Assembly (NCBI RefSeq): GCF_050003625.1
Contig: NC_134397.1
Location: forward strand, 151,155,526-151,219,525
DNA from: Haematobia irritans
Lineage: Eukaryota > Arthropoda > Insecta > Diptera > Muscidae
DNA length: 64,000 bases
Reading direction: 5' to 3'
In this document: positions 33,151-46,313 of the stretch, one piece after another
Layout: each line of letters starts with the position of its first letter
Numbering within the stretch: the first letter of the stretch is position 1
The notes under the pieces: generated by a model
What the model saw: the letters and a program-made list of their open reading frames with translations, nothing else
What the model was told of the DNA's origin: nothing
Databases searched by the model: none
Program-made: the position numbers and the translations under genes

Positions 33151-34918
33151 CAATGGAGGAAATAGTTTTTTTGGTCGTCTAAAGTCGGGCGGGCCGACTA
33201 AATTATACCCTGCACCACTTTGTAGATCTAAATTTTCGATACCTTATCACATCCATCAAATGTGTTGGGGGCTATATATAAAGGTTTGTCCCAAATACAT
33301 ACATTTAAATATCACTCGATCTGGACAGAATTTGATAGACTTCTACAAAATCTATAGACTTCAAATTTAAGTCGGCTAATGCACTAGGGTGGAACACTAT
33401 GTTAGTAAAAAAGAAGTAAGGAAAGTCTAAAGTCGGGCGGGGACGACTATATTATACCCTGCACCACTTTGTAGATCTAAATTTTCGATACCATATCACA
33501 TCCGTAAAATGTGTTGGGGGCTATATATAAAGGTTTGTCCCAAATACGAACATTTAGATATCACTCGATCTGGACAGAATTTGATAGACTTCTACAAATT
33601 CTATAGACTCAAAATTTAAGTCGGCTAATGCACTAGGGTGAAACACAATAATAGTAAAAAAATATGGGAAAGGTTTAAATATGAAGCAATTTTAAGGAAA
33701 CTTCACAAACTTTTATTTATGATTTATCGCTCGATATATATGTATTAGAAGTTTAGGAGAATTAGAGTCATTTTTACAACTTTTCGAAAGATATATATGG
33801 GAGCTATATTAAATCTGAACCGATTTGTACCAAAATTTGGCACACATGACTACACTACTAATTGTACTTCTAGTGCAAAATTTCAACCAAATTGGGCCAA
33901 AACTCTGGCTTCTAGGACCATATTAGTCCATATCGGGCAAAAGATATATATGGGAGCTATATCTAAATCTGAACCGATTTCAACCAAATTTGGCACACAT
34001 GACTACACTACTAATTGTACTTCTAGTGCAAAATTTCAACCAAATTGGGCCAAAACTCTGGCTTCTAGGACCATATTAGTCAATATCGGGCGAAAGATAT
34101 ATATGGGAGCTATATCTAAATCTGAACCGATTTCTTCCAAAATCAATAGGGTTCTATTCTGACCCAAAACAGGAACATGTACCAAATTTGAAGTCGATTG
34201 GACTTAAACTGCGACCTAGACTTTGATCGCAAAAATGTGTTCACAAACAGAAGGACGGACGGACGGACGGAAAGACGGACAGACGGACAGACGGACATGG
34301 TTATATCGACTCAGGGAACCACCCCGAGCATTATTGCCAAAGACACCATGTGTCTATCTCGTCTCGTTCTGGGTGTTACAAACATATGCACTAACTTATA
34401 ATACCCTGTTCCACAGTGTGGCACAGGGTATAAAAATGGTAGAAAATTGTCTTTAGAAATAAAATGTCGATGAAATTTGCTATTAAAATAATATTTGAAA
34501 AATATTTTCTATAGAAATAAAATTTGGAAGAATTTTAATGTAGACATTTAATTTATAGGAAATTGTTTATATTTCAAGAAAAATTTTTATAGAAATAAAT
34601 TTTCTAGGAAACTTTTTAAAATTTCTAGGTATTTTTTATAGAAATAAAATTTCATGAATATTTTTGATAGGAATGAATTTTCTAGGATTTTTTCGACGAA
34701 ATTTTCTACAGAAATAAAATTGTCTATAGAAATAATATTTTGGATTAAATTTATTATAGAAGTAAAATTTAGACAAAATTTTCTATAGAAATAAAATTTC
34801 GACAATATTTCTATTGAAATTAAATTTATAGGAACTTTTCTTTTAATTTCTAGGAAATAGTTTATAGAAGTTAATTTTCTATGAAACTTTTTATAAAGTA
34901 AAATTTTTAGAATTTTTT
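33151..34918. repeat. 1,768-bp tandem duplication, unit 2
   Basis: A copy of 31383-33150 at an offset of exactly 1,768 bases. It includes a second F2 element (33186-34433). Sequence to the right continues the 29-bp array. Confidence 0.9.
33186..34433 (+). mobile_element. DINE-like repeat element, family F2 (unit 2)
   Basis: Same structure and sequence as 31418-32665, including the doubled start module and the 153-bp units. Confidence 0.75.
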
Positions 34919-36965
34919 ATAGAAATAAAATTTCTCGGAAACTTTTTATAGAAGTAAAATTTCTAGGTAATTTTTTATAGAAATACAATTTTTAGGCATT
35001 TTTTTAATAAAATTCTAGGAAATTTTGTATAGAAATAAAATTTTACGAAAATTTCTACAGAAACAAAATTTAGATAAAATTTTATATGGAAATAAAATAT
35101 GGACGAAAATTTCTATAGAAATAATATTTTGGATAAAATTGCCTATAAAAATTAAATTTGGAAGAAATTTTTATAGATGCAAAATTTGGAAAAATTTTCT
35201 ATAAAATGTGATGTGTTCTGGGAAATTTTTTATAGCAGTAAAATTTCTATGAAATTTCCATAGAAGTTAAAAAAAGAATTAAGGAAATTCTTTTTCTCTG
35301 TTGGTTAAGCTACACTTGTAGTTTAGTAAATGTATGATTTTAAGCTGAAATCAAAAACAACAAAAGGAAATTTTTTATGGAAATAAAATTTCTAGGATTT
35401 GATTTATTTTTGATTTATTAATAATGTTAATTTTTGTTTTGAATACTAGAGATCTAATGATTGAATTCTATCAACATTTTGTCCAAATGACCGCTGGTAA
35501 ATTAAATAAATAAATAAAATTTCTTGGAAATTGTCTATAGAAATAAATAAAATTTTCGATGATCTATATCATCTATAGAAAACATTTTTGTCGAAATAAA
35601 ATTTCGACAAACTCTATAGAAATTAAATTTCGACCAAATTTTCTATAGAAATAAAATTTCGATTATATTTTCTATTAAACAAATACTTGCGAAATTTTCT
35701 ATATAAAACATTTCGTCGAAATTTTCCGTAGAAATAAGATTTTGGATGAAAGTTTCTACAGAAATAGAATTTCGACGAAATTTTCTATAGAAATAAAATT
35801 TCGACGAAATTTTATATAGAAATAAAATTTAGACGAAATTTTCTATAGAAATAAAATTTCGACGAAATTTTCTATAGAAATAAAATTTTGACGAAATTTT
35901 CTATAAAAATAAAATTTCGACGAAATTTTCCATAGAAATAAAATGACAAAATTTTCTATAGCAATAAAATTTCGACGATATTTTCTATAGAAGTAAAATT
36001 TCGACGAAATTTTCTATAGTAATAAAATTTCGACGAAATTTTCTATAGAAATAAAATTTCGACGAATTTTTTCATAGAAATAAAATTTCGACGAAATTGT
36101 CTATAGAAATAAAATTTCGAAGAATTTGTCTATAGAAATAAAATTTCGACGAAATTTTCTATAGAAATAAAATTTTGACGAAATTTTCCATAGAAATAAA
36201 ATGTCGACAAAATTTTCTATAGAAATAAAATTTTGACGAATTTTTTCATACAAATAAAATTTCGACGATTTTTTTCATAGAAATAAAATTTCGACAAACT
36301 CTATAGAAATAAAATTTCGACCAAATTTTCTATAGAAATACAATTTTGATTACATTTTCTATAAAAACAAATACTTGCGAAAATTTTCTATATAAAGCAT
36401 TTCGTCGAAATTTTCCATAGAAATAAAATTTTGACGAAATTTTCTATAGAAATAAAATTTCGACGAAATTTTCTATAGAAATAAAATTTTGACGAAATTT
36501 TCTATAGAAATAAAATTACGCCGAAATTTTCCATAGAAAAAAAAATGTCGACAAAATTTTCTATAGAAATAAAATTTCGACGAAATTTTCTATAGAAATA
36601 AAATTTCGACGAAATTTTCTATAGAAATAAAATTTCGACGAAATTTTCCATAGAAATAAAATGTCGACGAAATTTTCTACAGGAATAAAATTTCGACGAA
36701 TTTTTGCATAGAAATAAAATTTCGACAAACTCTATAGAAATTATATTTCGTTTCAATTTTCTATAGAAATAAAATTTCGATTATATTTTGTATTAAACAA
36801 ACACTTGCGAAATTTTCTATATAAAACATTTCGTCGCGATTTTCCGTAGAAATAAGATTTTGGATGAAAGTTTCTACAGAAATAAAATTTCGACGAAATT
36901 TTCAATAGAAATAAAATTTCGACGAAATTTTCAATAGAAAGAATTTTGTCGACGTTTTCAATAGA
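34440..36965 (+). repeat. Long 29-bp tandem array (aaattttctatagaaataaaatttcgacg)
   Basis: About 2.5 kb of head-to-tail units with the core attttctatagaaataaaat. The left part is diverged; the right part (35620-36960) is more uniform and uses a gacgaaa variant, unlike the gacaaaa variant of 28400-29980. A non-array insert at 35280-35370 (gttggttaagctacacttg) matches the repeats at 62703 and 63116. The array reads in the opposite orientation to the one at 28400-29980. Confidence 0.85.
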
Positions 36966-37046
36966 AGGTTAGGTTAGGTGGCAGCCCGATGTATCAGGCT
37001 CACTTAGAATATTCAGTCCATTGTGATACCACATTGGTGAATTTCA
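36966..37046 (-). mobile_element. LINE/SINE 3' tail fragment
   Basis: It reads ggttaggttaggtggcagcc and continues to atgtatcaggctcactta, the reverse of the shared SINE/LINE tail. It interrupts the 29-bp array; the array resumes briefly near 37050-37130. Confidence 0.75.
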
Positions 37047-37139
37047 AAAGAAATAAAGCTTCTTCTTAGCCGAAACTATGAAATTATTGCTTAGAAATAA
37101 AACTTCGACGAATTTTTTTATAGAAATAACATTCTGAAG

Positions 37140-38510
37140 TAAACCGAATTATAAAGTTTCTTGTTAGGATAGAACTGATTTGTGCCCCATCAGTACAACA
37201 CAAGACCAAAGACATCGTTGATGACTCGACAAAAGTTGGAAGGGTTTTGCTGGGAATTTGTGATATATCTATCGTATACCTCTAATCGCTCAGCATCGTA
37301 CTACCATTTTTTCGATCAATGCTAAATTTACACAATGGAGTAAAGTTGGCTTTAAAAGAACGCTGCACTGATGCAAAGGTTTGGGCGATCAAAACAACTT
37401 CATTATAAATATAAAGAAAAATGAGTTGACGTTTGATTTGATTAGAAATAAAAACATATTTTCGATTTACTTTAATTTATTTTAAATTTTAAACATTTCT
37501 CAATTGTTTTGCTGGAATTATTTGACAGGCTAAGACTTATTTCTTCACTTTAAAATCACGAGTCATTTTTTCGTAAGTGCTGAATATAATCATTGAAATG
37601 AAAAACGATTATTTGTGCAACTTGTTGGAAAACGTCATCATCCCCATTCATCGTTTTCATCGCCAGCACCATGTATTTTTCTTTCTCAATGAAATCATTG
37701 ATTTATTATTTCACAAGTACTTCCTGGAGTTGCAATTGCAACAATCTCAGGATCCCAGGCTATCCAAATGTTGAGACGAGAGTGTTTGCAGAATTTTTTG
37801 GATGCTATATCTGAAGCAAGACTGGAATGATAACAGCGTCGTAGATGACAGTCCAAAAACGATTTCGAAGCAATTCACGTTTGAGATGCAGTCAGCACTC
37901 ATTCCTGCAAATAGGAAAAAAGAGGAGGGCATCTCCAGTTTTGTGCCTTCTTCATTTTTGTTTTTTTTTTTTTTGTGTTGAAAGACAGTTTCTCCTTCAT
38001 TCAGTCACTCACTTAAATGTGCTGAAGAATGACGACGGACGAAAAATAAGAAGAAGAAGAAGAGGTATGACTGGCATTGGATGAATAAACAAAATGTGCT
38101 TCTCCTAAACTGCTGCCAGTAGTCCTGACTGTGTCAAGCACTCGACCAAATTGCCTTTTGATTGAGTCGAAAATGGAAAAAGAAATTACTGAGTGAATGG
38201 TGGTGCTAACTAATGCAATTTCGTAAATTTTTCATTACAATGACTTCTCCGGCAGCAATAGCAACAACAGCAGCAGTAGTAGTAGTAATGAAATAGTCCT
38301 GGGATGCCTGTCTGCCTTAGTGATGCGAATTGCCATGAAAAACTCTTCCTTTTAAATGGGATCATCGATATGAGCACATTGCATTGAAAATTAATTTTGA
38401 TTATTCGCTGTCAAGTCTTAGAGCAGAAGTTCAAGTTGCAGCAAAGATTAAAACCAAACTAATTATTTTAGAATATAAAGAGGAGCTGAGACGAAATGTC
38501 ATTAGTCCAA
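37140..38510. other. Unassigned low-copy DNA
   Basis: It has a less repetitive texture than its surroundings, with short AGC-rich runs (gcagcagtagtagtag near 38265). Several frames are open (37577-37774, 37845-38084) but none shows a recognisable domain. No exon is supported. Confidence 0.35.
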
Positions 38511-38514
38511 ATAA

Positions 38515-39192
<678 letters not shown>

Positions 39193-40222
39193 TAATTTAT
39201 AAAATCTGATATTTAGTTCTACATACCTTGTATTACATACGCCAAAGGAAAGATGAATTAAGCCAAAAAATTAAAAATAAATTTGAATTCTTTTTGTCTT
39301 CAATCACGAAATTAATTGATCCAAATAATTTCTGTGATTGATTTTTGTTTCAATTAAAAATTTTGTTGAACTTTTTTCTGTGTAGGATTTATTTTACATT
39401 CTGTAAAAGACGTCAACGTTTATCACAAAAATAAATTATTATTCTTCCAAACAAACAAAATTATTATTCTTCCAAACCGCGATAAAAAAATTTCCAAACG
39501 ATATTCGTTGGCGTAAAATTCCTTTTGCATTTTTATTGCATATGTATTAAAAGATATTCTTCAAGTCCGATCTAATCACGCTTCTTATCGCGTTTGTTGC
39601 AGTTTTTTTATGTAGAGATAATTTTTGTAAAATTAATTAAATTCTATTGAAGCAGTTTTTTTTTGTTAATTTACATTAAATGTTGATCTTTTCTGAACTC
39701 TCCATGTTGTGGCATTTGTTTCTTTTAAACTTGTTTTGTTGTACTTTGTAGTAAAAGTCGATGTTGCACTCTCATGGAAAACAAATTGGGTGCATGGATC
39801 AATACAATGTTGTTCAGGGTCGGCTAGAGTTTTAGATGTCAAGTTCATAATTTTATTTACTATTTTTTCTGTTCGCATAGAATTGTGTTTTTTCTGTTCG
39901 CATAGAATTGTGTACTAAATTACATACGCATGTCAACAGATCACCGTAATGTAGTTTATTACCTTTTCTCCAATGAAAATATAATAACAACGGACTCAAT
40001 AACAAAGATTATCCCCATGTTCTGATTTACGAATTCGCAAAATGCAAAATATGTATGCTTAAATACAATTAAAGTTATCAAGATTTCATTTTTAAAGCAA
40101 TTTTCGCATGGGCAAGAATTTCATGGATATTTCCAAATAAAACGTTGATTGATATCGAAAGCGTAATCAATTAAAAGATTAACTGATACAGTAAACTTTT
40201 AATAAAATTCGCAAAAAGTCAG
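39193..40222. other. Unassigned AT-rich DNA with an ATTGA repeat fragment
   Basis: 39290-39388 is a fragment of the ATTGA/TCAAT fold-back family (tcaatcacgaaattaattg). The rest shows nothing I recognise. A 20-bp direct repeat (tttttctgttcgcatagaat) occurs at 39863 and 39890. Confidence 0.4.
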
Positions 40223-40226
40223 TTAA

Positions 40227-40340
40227 CCCTTTGAAGACGAATGGAACATATATGTTCCATTTCGTATTACCGCTATAAAATTCACATTTATTAACAAATT
40301 TTCATAGATTCTATCGACGCAGAACCAAGGATACTTTTGT
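40227..40340 (+). repeat. piggyBac-like end with a perfect 22-bp palindrome
   Basis: TTAA (40223-40226) is followed by CCCTTTGAAGACGAATGG. A perfect palindrome centred at 40250/40251 (40240-40261, half-site aatggaacata) follows. No matching right end was found; the sequence passes into the 29-bp repeat near 40335. Confidence 0.5.
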
Positions 40341-40354
40341 CAAAATTTTCTATA

Positions 40355-42456
40355 CACACAAAAAAATTTTTTTTATTTCAATCACGAAAATCGCGGATTC
40401 AATCATTTTTTTAATTGAAATGTCTTCAATCACGAAAATGATAATATCAATCACCCTTTTTTGATTGAAACCCAACACGATTTTTAATTAAAAATTTTAT
40501 TGACTTTTGTCACGGAATCAATTAATTGTGTGATTGAATCAATTAAAAACGTGATTGATTTTTAACATAAAATTCAATCACAGTTTTAATTGAATCAATT
40601 AAAATTTTAATTAATTTCGCGACAAAAATCAATCAACTATTTGATTCATTCAATTAAAAAATTAATTGAAATTGGCTATAAATTTCGATCAAAAAATTTA
40701 TATGTTGCGACCCCAAAATCGTATTTAGTTTTTTTTTTCTTTTGAAATAAAAGAAAATATGTGTTTCTTATAAAACATATTTAATATTTTAATATTTTTT
40801 GAATTATGCAATAGACAAACAAATTTGATTCTTGTCATTTGGGTTTTGTTCTAACATAACTTACAAATACAACTACTATCAATAACAACTATAGGGTGAA
40901 AAAATAAATTATATAAATCATTATCTTCCTTATAATAATAACAATGTCAGCATGTTCCTTCTAATATGTAGATGCGCCTAGATTTCCAATAAATCAGCAG
41001 CCTATAAGCTAAATTAGTTTTTCTGAAAGTAAACAGAATAATTCGAATTTAATTTTGTTCAATTAAAAGTTAATTTTGTTAAACATTACCTGCATAGAAT
41101 ATCAAGTTAAATTTTTAGTTCCAGGTTGCAGATTTATAATCTTCTTTTGCAGTTGTAGTCTTTTAGCATAAAAAGGTGTATTAAGGAGCTCGGTAATTTA
41201 ATTTTAGTAAAAATTCCTTTCCAAAATTTCCACACATTAAAATCGTCTATTAAAATTTGAACCAAAGACAAAAATAATGGGAAAGCAATGTAATATTTGG
41301 TATTATATTGATGATACTTTGCAAATTCTGGAAATAGAAAAAATATAAATGGAAAATACATATTTTTATTATTTTCGGATATTTTTCATATTTTTAAATC
41401 CAAAAGAAAGAACTTTTTTACCATTACATAATTCAGCTCATTAGTTTATATACCAGATATACTGCTCTCTACTTGGGTTCAAACTGAAAAAGGCAGGTAA
41501 AACAAAAATGCAATTTAATGCCAACGCTACTTCGCAACTTCAAGGTGAATCTTCCAACAAACCCATACCGCTCTTGGTTTTAAGAAAACTAGGAGTGAAA
41601 AAAATTATAATTTTAAAAGATCAATACGGTACCCACTTTTTTATTGCAAACATATTATTATATATTTGATAAAATGATGGAGTTGATGGGATTGATTGGT
41701 CAATTTCACGATATAAAATTGGTCACTAAAAGAAATGAATAAAAAATATATTATTTTAGTCCGTTTAATGTAAACAGGCTTCAATGGAAAACGGTATTCA
41801 CATTTCACAATTTCTTACCTTCAATAAACGTAGATTGTTTTCCAGTTTTACAAGACCACAAAACACAAACACAGGTAATTTCAAATGCGTTCTGTCATAT
41901 ATTTTTTTCAAACCTTTACCACGTGGCCGTTTGTTGTTGCACACTTTATTTATTTTAACCCTTTGCTATGATTTGTTGTTGCGTCCAAAATATTTATGCA
42001 CACATTTTGAATGCAGCAGACAGAATGTCGCCAATCATGTTTTTCAATTTACGCGAAAAACCCAACCGTTCGTTACGAGTTACTTCCACACACTGATCTC
42101 TCCATCATACATTGTTGAATAAATACCCATTCTCTTGTTCTCTTTTCGCTCTTTCCATTGCTCAAAATTATTCAGTTTCAATCACAAAGGTGATTGGATC
42201 AATCACATGTGTAATTGGAAACGGAAAAATTTCAATCACGTTTGTAATTGAAAATTATTTCCGAATTGATTAACAAATTGATTGAATCAATTAATATTTT
42301 AATTGGAAACGTAACAAATATCAATCATTTTTTTAATTGGTTTTTATTCGGATTTGATTAAATAATTAATTGAATCAATTAACATATTAATTGAATCCGT
42401 TTACAAATTCAATTAAGTGTTTAATTGAAAAAAATTTGGTGATAATTTTTTGTGTG
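40355..42456. mobile_element. 2.1-kb fold-back element of the ATTGA family with TA duplication
   Basis: The ends are CACACAAAAAAATTTTTTT and, read inward from the right, CACACAAAAAATTATCACC. TA lies on both sides (40353-40354, 42457-42458). Deleting it rejoins attttctatagaaataaaa, a standard 29-bp repeat, so the boundaries are exact. Both arms (40380-40700 and 42170-42440) are made of caattaaaa/ttttaattg words. The central 1.4 kb (40720-42170) is single-copy in this window, with no recognisable gene. Confidence 0.8.
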
Positions 42457-42459
42457 TAG

Positions 42460-42680
42460 AAATAAAATTTTGGCACAATTTTCTATAGAAATAAAATTTT
42501 GACAAAATTTTCTATAGAAATAAAATTTTGGCAAAATTTCCTATAGAAATAAAATGTCGATAAAAAAATAAAATAATAATTTTGACAAAATTTTCAAAAA
42601 AAAAAAATGACAAAATTTTCGGTAGAAATAAAATTTTGACAAAACTTTCTGAAGAAATAATTTTTTGCAAAATAATATTT
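42460..42680 (+). repeat. 29-bp tandem repeat block
   Basis: About seven units of attttctatagaaataaaat, continuous with the few units left of 40353 before insertion of the fold-back element. Confidence 0.75.
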
Positions 42681-42683
42681 TTA

Positions 42684-43702
42684 TACCCTCCACCATAGGA
42701 TGGGGGTATATAAACTTTGTCATTCCATTTGTATCACATCGAAATATTGCTCTAAGACCCCATAAAGTATATATATTCTGGGTCGTGGTGAAATTCTGAG
42801 TCGATCTGAGCATGTCCGTCCGTCCGTCTGTTGAAATCACGCTAACTTCCGAACGAAACAAGCTATCGACTTGAAACTTGGACAAGCTATCGACTTGAAA
42901 CTTGGCACAAGTAGTTGTTATTGATGTAGGTCGGATGGTATTGCAAATGGGCCATATCGGTCAACTTTTACGTATAGCCCCCATATAACGGACCCCCAAA
43001 TTTGGCTTGCGGGGACTCTAAGAGAAGCAAATTTCATCCGATCCGGTTGAAAGTTGGTACATGGTGTCAGCATATGATCTCTAAGAACCATGTAAAAATT
43101 GGTCCACATCGGTCCATAATTATATATAGTCCCCATATAAACCGATCCCCCGATTTGGCTTGTGAAGCCTCTAAGAGAAGCAAATCTCATCCGATCTGGC
43201 TGAAATTTAGTACATGGTGTAAGTATATGGTCTCTAACAAATATGCATAAATTGGTTCACATGGGTCAATAATTATATATAGGCCCCATATAAACCGATC
43301 CCGAGATTTGGTTTTGGAGCCTCCTGGAGGAGCAAATTTCATCCGAGTCAGTTGAAATTTGGTACATTGTGCTAGTATATAGCCATTAACAACCATGTCT
43401 AACTAGGTACATATCGGTCTATAGCTATATATAGTCCTCAGATAAATCGATACGCAATCACAAAAAACTGGTCCATATCAAGTTCATAATTGTATATAGC
43501 CCCCATATAAGCGACCCCCATATTTCAATTCTGGCTCTCTACCACGTATGGATTAACACACAATTTAGAAAACGATGTTAAGAAGTTTTAAGATATCACA
43601 ACCCAAGTAATTCGATTGTGGATGACAGTCTTTCGTAGAAGTTTCTACGCAATCCATGGTGGAGGGTACATAAGATTCGGCCTGGCCGAACTTACGCCCG
43701 TT
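42684..43702 (+). mobile_element. DINE-like repeat element, family F1, copy 5
   Basis: It runs from tataccctccaccatagg through cgtccgtccgtctgttg and three or four 153-bp units to ggtggagggtacataag and ggcctggccgaacttacg. A 24-bp stretch (caagctatcgacttgaaacttgg) is present twice at 42868-42905, a small slippage duplication. Confidence 0.7.
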
Positions 43703-43813
43703 TGTTTTGGATGTTTTTGGTAAGATTTTAGTACGCGATCGATAACTTCTTATCTAGAAAGTGTTCGCGTGGAAGCGTAATATAGAATCACATGCTTTTT
43801 TCGACTAACGGCC

Positions 43814-44022
43814 ATTTTCATGTAGCTCCGTTTGGCTATAACTTCCAGTTAACGGAAAGTAAATTGCAAATATCTTCTCTACGGTTAACGTTAACTGAAA
43901 AAATTTTGGCAGTTAAGTTCCTAACTGGTATATGGAATATATAGACAAGATGACAGCTATGTCCATAATACGATTTAAAAGTTCGTTAGTTAACGGAACA
44001 CTAACTGAGCTTCATGAAAATG
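43814..44022. mobile_element. Small TIR repeat with TAGCTCCGTT ends, copy 2
   Basis: ttttcatgtagctccgtt at the left and its inverse (aactgagcttcatgaaaa) at the right. Interior words match 25201-25350. Confidence 0.6.
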
Positions 44023-44237
44023 GGGATCGAGATTTTCTTTCCGCTTGAACTTGTCTGTCTTGCCAAATTTGTAAAAGGCTATTAGAAAATACGTTCGGTA
44101 AAGACTTAACAGGTTGGCTGATAAGTCCCCGGTCTGACAAATAGATGGCGTCGCTAGTATTAAATGCATATTATTTTTATATAGTACCAACTTTCAAATG
44201 ATTGTCAATGAGTGTCAAAATTTGACGTCTGTAATTA

Positions 44238-45171
44238 AAGGGTGATTTGTTAAGAGCTTGATAACTTTAAAAAAAAAAAAAAACGCATAAAATTTGCAAA
44301 ATCTCATCGGTTCTTTATTTGAAACGTTAGATTGGTCCATGACATTTACTTTTTGAAGATAATTTCATTTAAATGTTGACCGCGGCTGCGTCTTAGGTGG
44401 TCCATTCGGAAAGTCCAATTTTGGGCAACTTTTTCGAGCATTTCGGCCGGAATAGCCCGAATTTCTTCGGAAATGTTGTCTTCCAAAGCTGGAATAGTTG
44501 CTGGCTTATTTCTGTAGACTTTAGACTTGACGTAGCCCCACAAAAAATAGTCTAAAGGCGTCAAATCGCATGATCTTGGTGGCCAACTTACCGGTTCATT
44601 TCTTGAGATGAATTGTTCTCCGAAGTTTTCCCTCAAAATGGCCATAGAATCGCGAGCTGTGTGGCATGTAGCGCCATCTTGTTGAAACCACATGTCGACC
44701 AAGTTCAGTTCTTCCATTTTTGGCAACAAAAAGTTTGTTAGCATCGAACGATAGCGATCGCCATTCACCGTAACGTTGCGTCCAACAGCATCTTTGAAAA
44801 AATACGGTCCAATGATTCCACCAGCGTACAAACCACACCAAACAGTGCATTTTTCGGGATGCATGGTCAGTTCTTGAACGGCTTCTGGTTGCTCTTCACT
44901 CCAAATGCGGCAAGTTTGCTTATTTACGTAGCCATTCAACCAGAAATGAGCCTCATCGCTGAACAAAATTTGTCGATAAAAAAGCGGATTTTCTGCCACT
45001 GATTTTGGTAATAAAATTCAATGATTTGCAAGCGTTGCTCGTTAGTAAGTCTATTCATGATGAAATGTCAAAGCATACTGAGCATCTTTCTCTTTGACAC
45101 CATGTCTGAAATTCCACGTGATCTGTCAAATACTAATGCATGAAAATCCTAACCTCAAAAGAATTACCCTT
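44238..45171 (-). mobile_element. DD41D (rosa-like) mariner element, copy 2, nested in Himar1-like copy C
   Basis: The termini are AAGGGTGATTTGTTAAGAG (left) and, read inward from the right, AAGGGTAATTCTTTTGAGG. TA is duplicated (44236-44237, 45172-45173). It is 934 bp. The deletion joint differs from copy 1: here atgaatagacttactaacg continues about 35 bases further before jumping to the catalytic part at gtggcagaaaat (near 44997). Confidence 0.9.
44346..44999 (-). pseudogene. DD41D transposase, N-terminally deleted, copy 2
   Basis: The minus-strand frame is open through the catalytic region: ILFSDEAHFWLNG (first D), DMWFQQDGATCHTA (second D) and CDLTPLDYFLWGY (third D), ending NEIIFKK. It differs from copy 1 at only about five residues (for example NKQTC for NKQNC, ELTMH for ELPMH, SRNEP for SRNGP). 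The N-terminal text upstream of the deletion (MNRLTNEQRLQIIEFYYQNQ) survives and looks like the start of the DNA-binding helix region. As a product it lacks most of the binding domain. Confidence 0.85.
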
Positions 45172-45224
45172 TAGTTTGTGAGATAGAGCGTCTTTTGTGA
45201 AGCAACTTTTGTTATTGTGAAAAA

Positions 45225-46243
45225 ATGGAAAAAAGGAATTTCGTGTTTTGATAAAATACGTAAAAAAATACGGTGGAAGCAAAAACTTGGCTTGATAATG
45301 AGTTTCCGAACTCTGCCCCAGGGAAATCAACAATAATTGCTTGGTATGCAAAATTCAAGCGTGGTGAAATGAGCACGGAGGACGGTGAACGCAGTGGACG
45401 CCCGAAAGAGGTCGTTACCGACGAAAACATCAAAAAATCCACAAAATGATTTTGAATGACCGTAAAATGAAGTTGATCAAAATAGCAGAGGCCTTAAAGA
45501 TATCAAAGGAACGTGTTGGTCATATCATTCATCAATATTTGGATATGCAGTAGCTCTGTGCAAAATGGGTGCCGCGCGAGCTCACATTTGACCAAAAACA
45601 ACAACGTGTTGATGATTCTGAGCGGTGTTTGCAGCTGTTAACTCGTAATACACCCGAGTTTTTTCATGACAATGGATGAAACATGGCTCCATCACTACAC
45701 TGCTGAGTCCAATCGACAGCCGGCAGCGACCGGTGAACCGTCTCCGAAGCGTGGAAAGACTCAAAAGTCCGCTGGTAAAGTAATGGCCTCTGTTTTTTGG
45801 GATGCGCATGGAATAATTTTTATTGATTATCTTGAGAAGGGAAAAACCATCAACAGTGACTATTATATGGCGTTATTGGAGCGTTTGAAGGTCGAAATCG
45901 CGGCAAAACGGTCCCATATGAAGAAGACAAAAGTGTTGTTCCACCAAGACAACGCACCGTGCCACAAGTCATTGAGAACGATGGCAAAAATTCATGGGAA
46001 TTGGGCTTCGAATTGCTTCCCCACCCACCGTATTCTCCAGATCTGGCCCCTAGCGACTTTTTCTTGTTCTCAGACCTCAAAAGGATGCTCGCAAGGAAAA
46101 AATTTGGCTGCAATGAAGAGGTGATCGCCGAAACTGAGGCCTATTTTGAGGCAAAACAGAAGGAGTACTACCAAAATGGTATCAAAAAATTGGAAGGTCG
46201 TTATAATCGTTGTATCGCTCTTGAAGGGAACTATGTTGAATAA
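45225..46243 (+). pseudogene. Himar1-like mariner transposase, copy C, frameshifted
   Basis: The start is MEKRNF-like at the ATG 45225. A deletion in the following segment removes several residues compared with copy A. The text TWLDNEFRTLPQG-type is out of frame with KFKRGEMSTEDGERSG. A TAG replaces an R codon at about 45551 (DMQ-stop-LCAKW). The first catalytic region TMDETWLHHY and second VLFHQDNAPCHKS are intact. An extra G near 45990 shifts the frame before the third region SPDLAPSDFFLF, which is intact in the shifted frame. The end is IALEGNYVE. The DD34D residues are all present, but several lesions prevent expression. Confidence 0.85.
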
Positions 46244-46313
46244 TAAAAACGAATTTTGACAAAAAAAATGTGTTTTTCTTTGTTAGACCGGGTACTTATC
46301 AGGCAACCTGTTA

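Larger units (their letters stand above)
44109..46311 (+). mobile_element. Himar1-like mariner, copy C, with both ends, split by a DD41D element
   Basis: The left end is ACAGGTTGGCTGATAAGTCC and the right end read inward is ACAGGTTGCCTGATAAGTAC. TA lies on both sides (44107-44108, 46312-46313). Without the nested element and its TA copy the length is about 1,267 bp, close to the size usual for Himar1-type elements. The DD41D insert sits in the 5' leader. Confidence 0.9.

Noticed and set aside
37577..38084. Possible upstream Brf1 exons
   Set aside because: The translations show no zinc-ribbon cysteines and no cyclin-fold motif.
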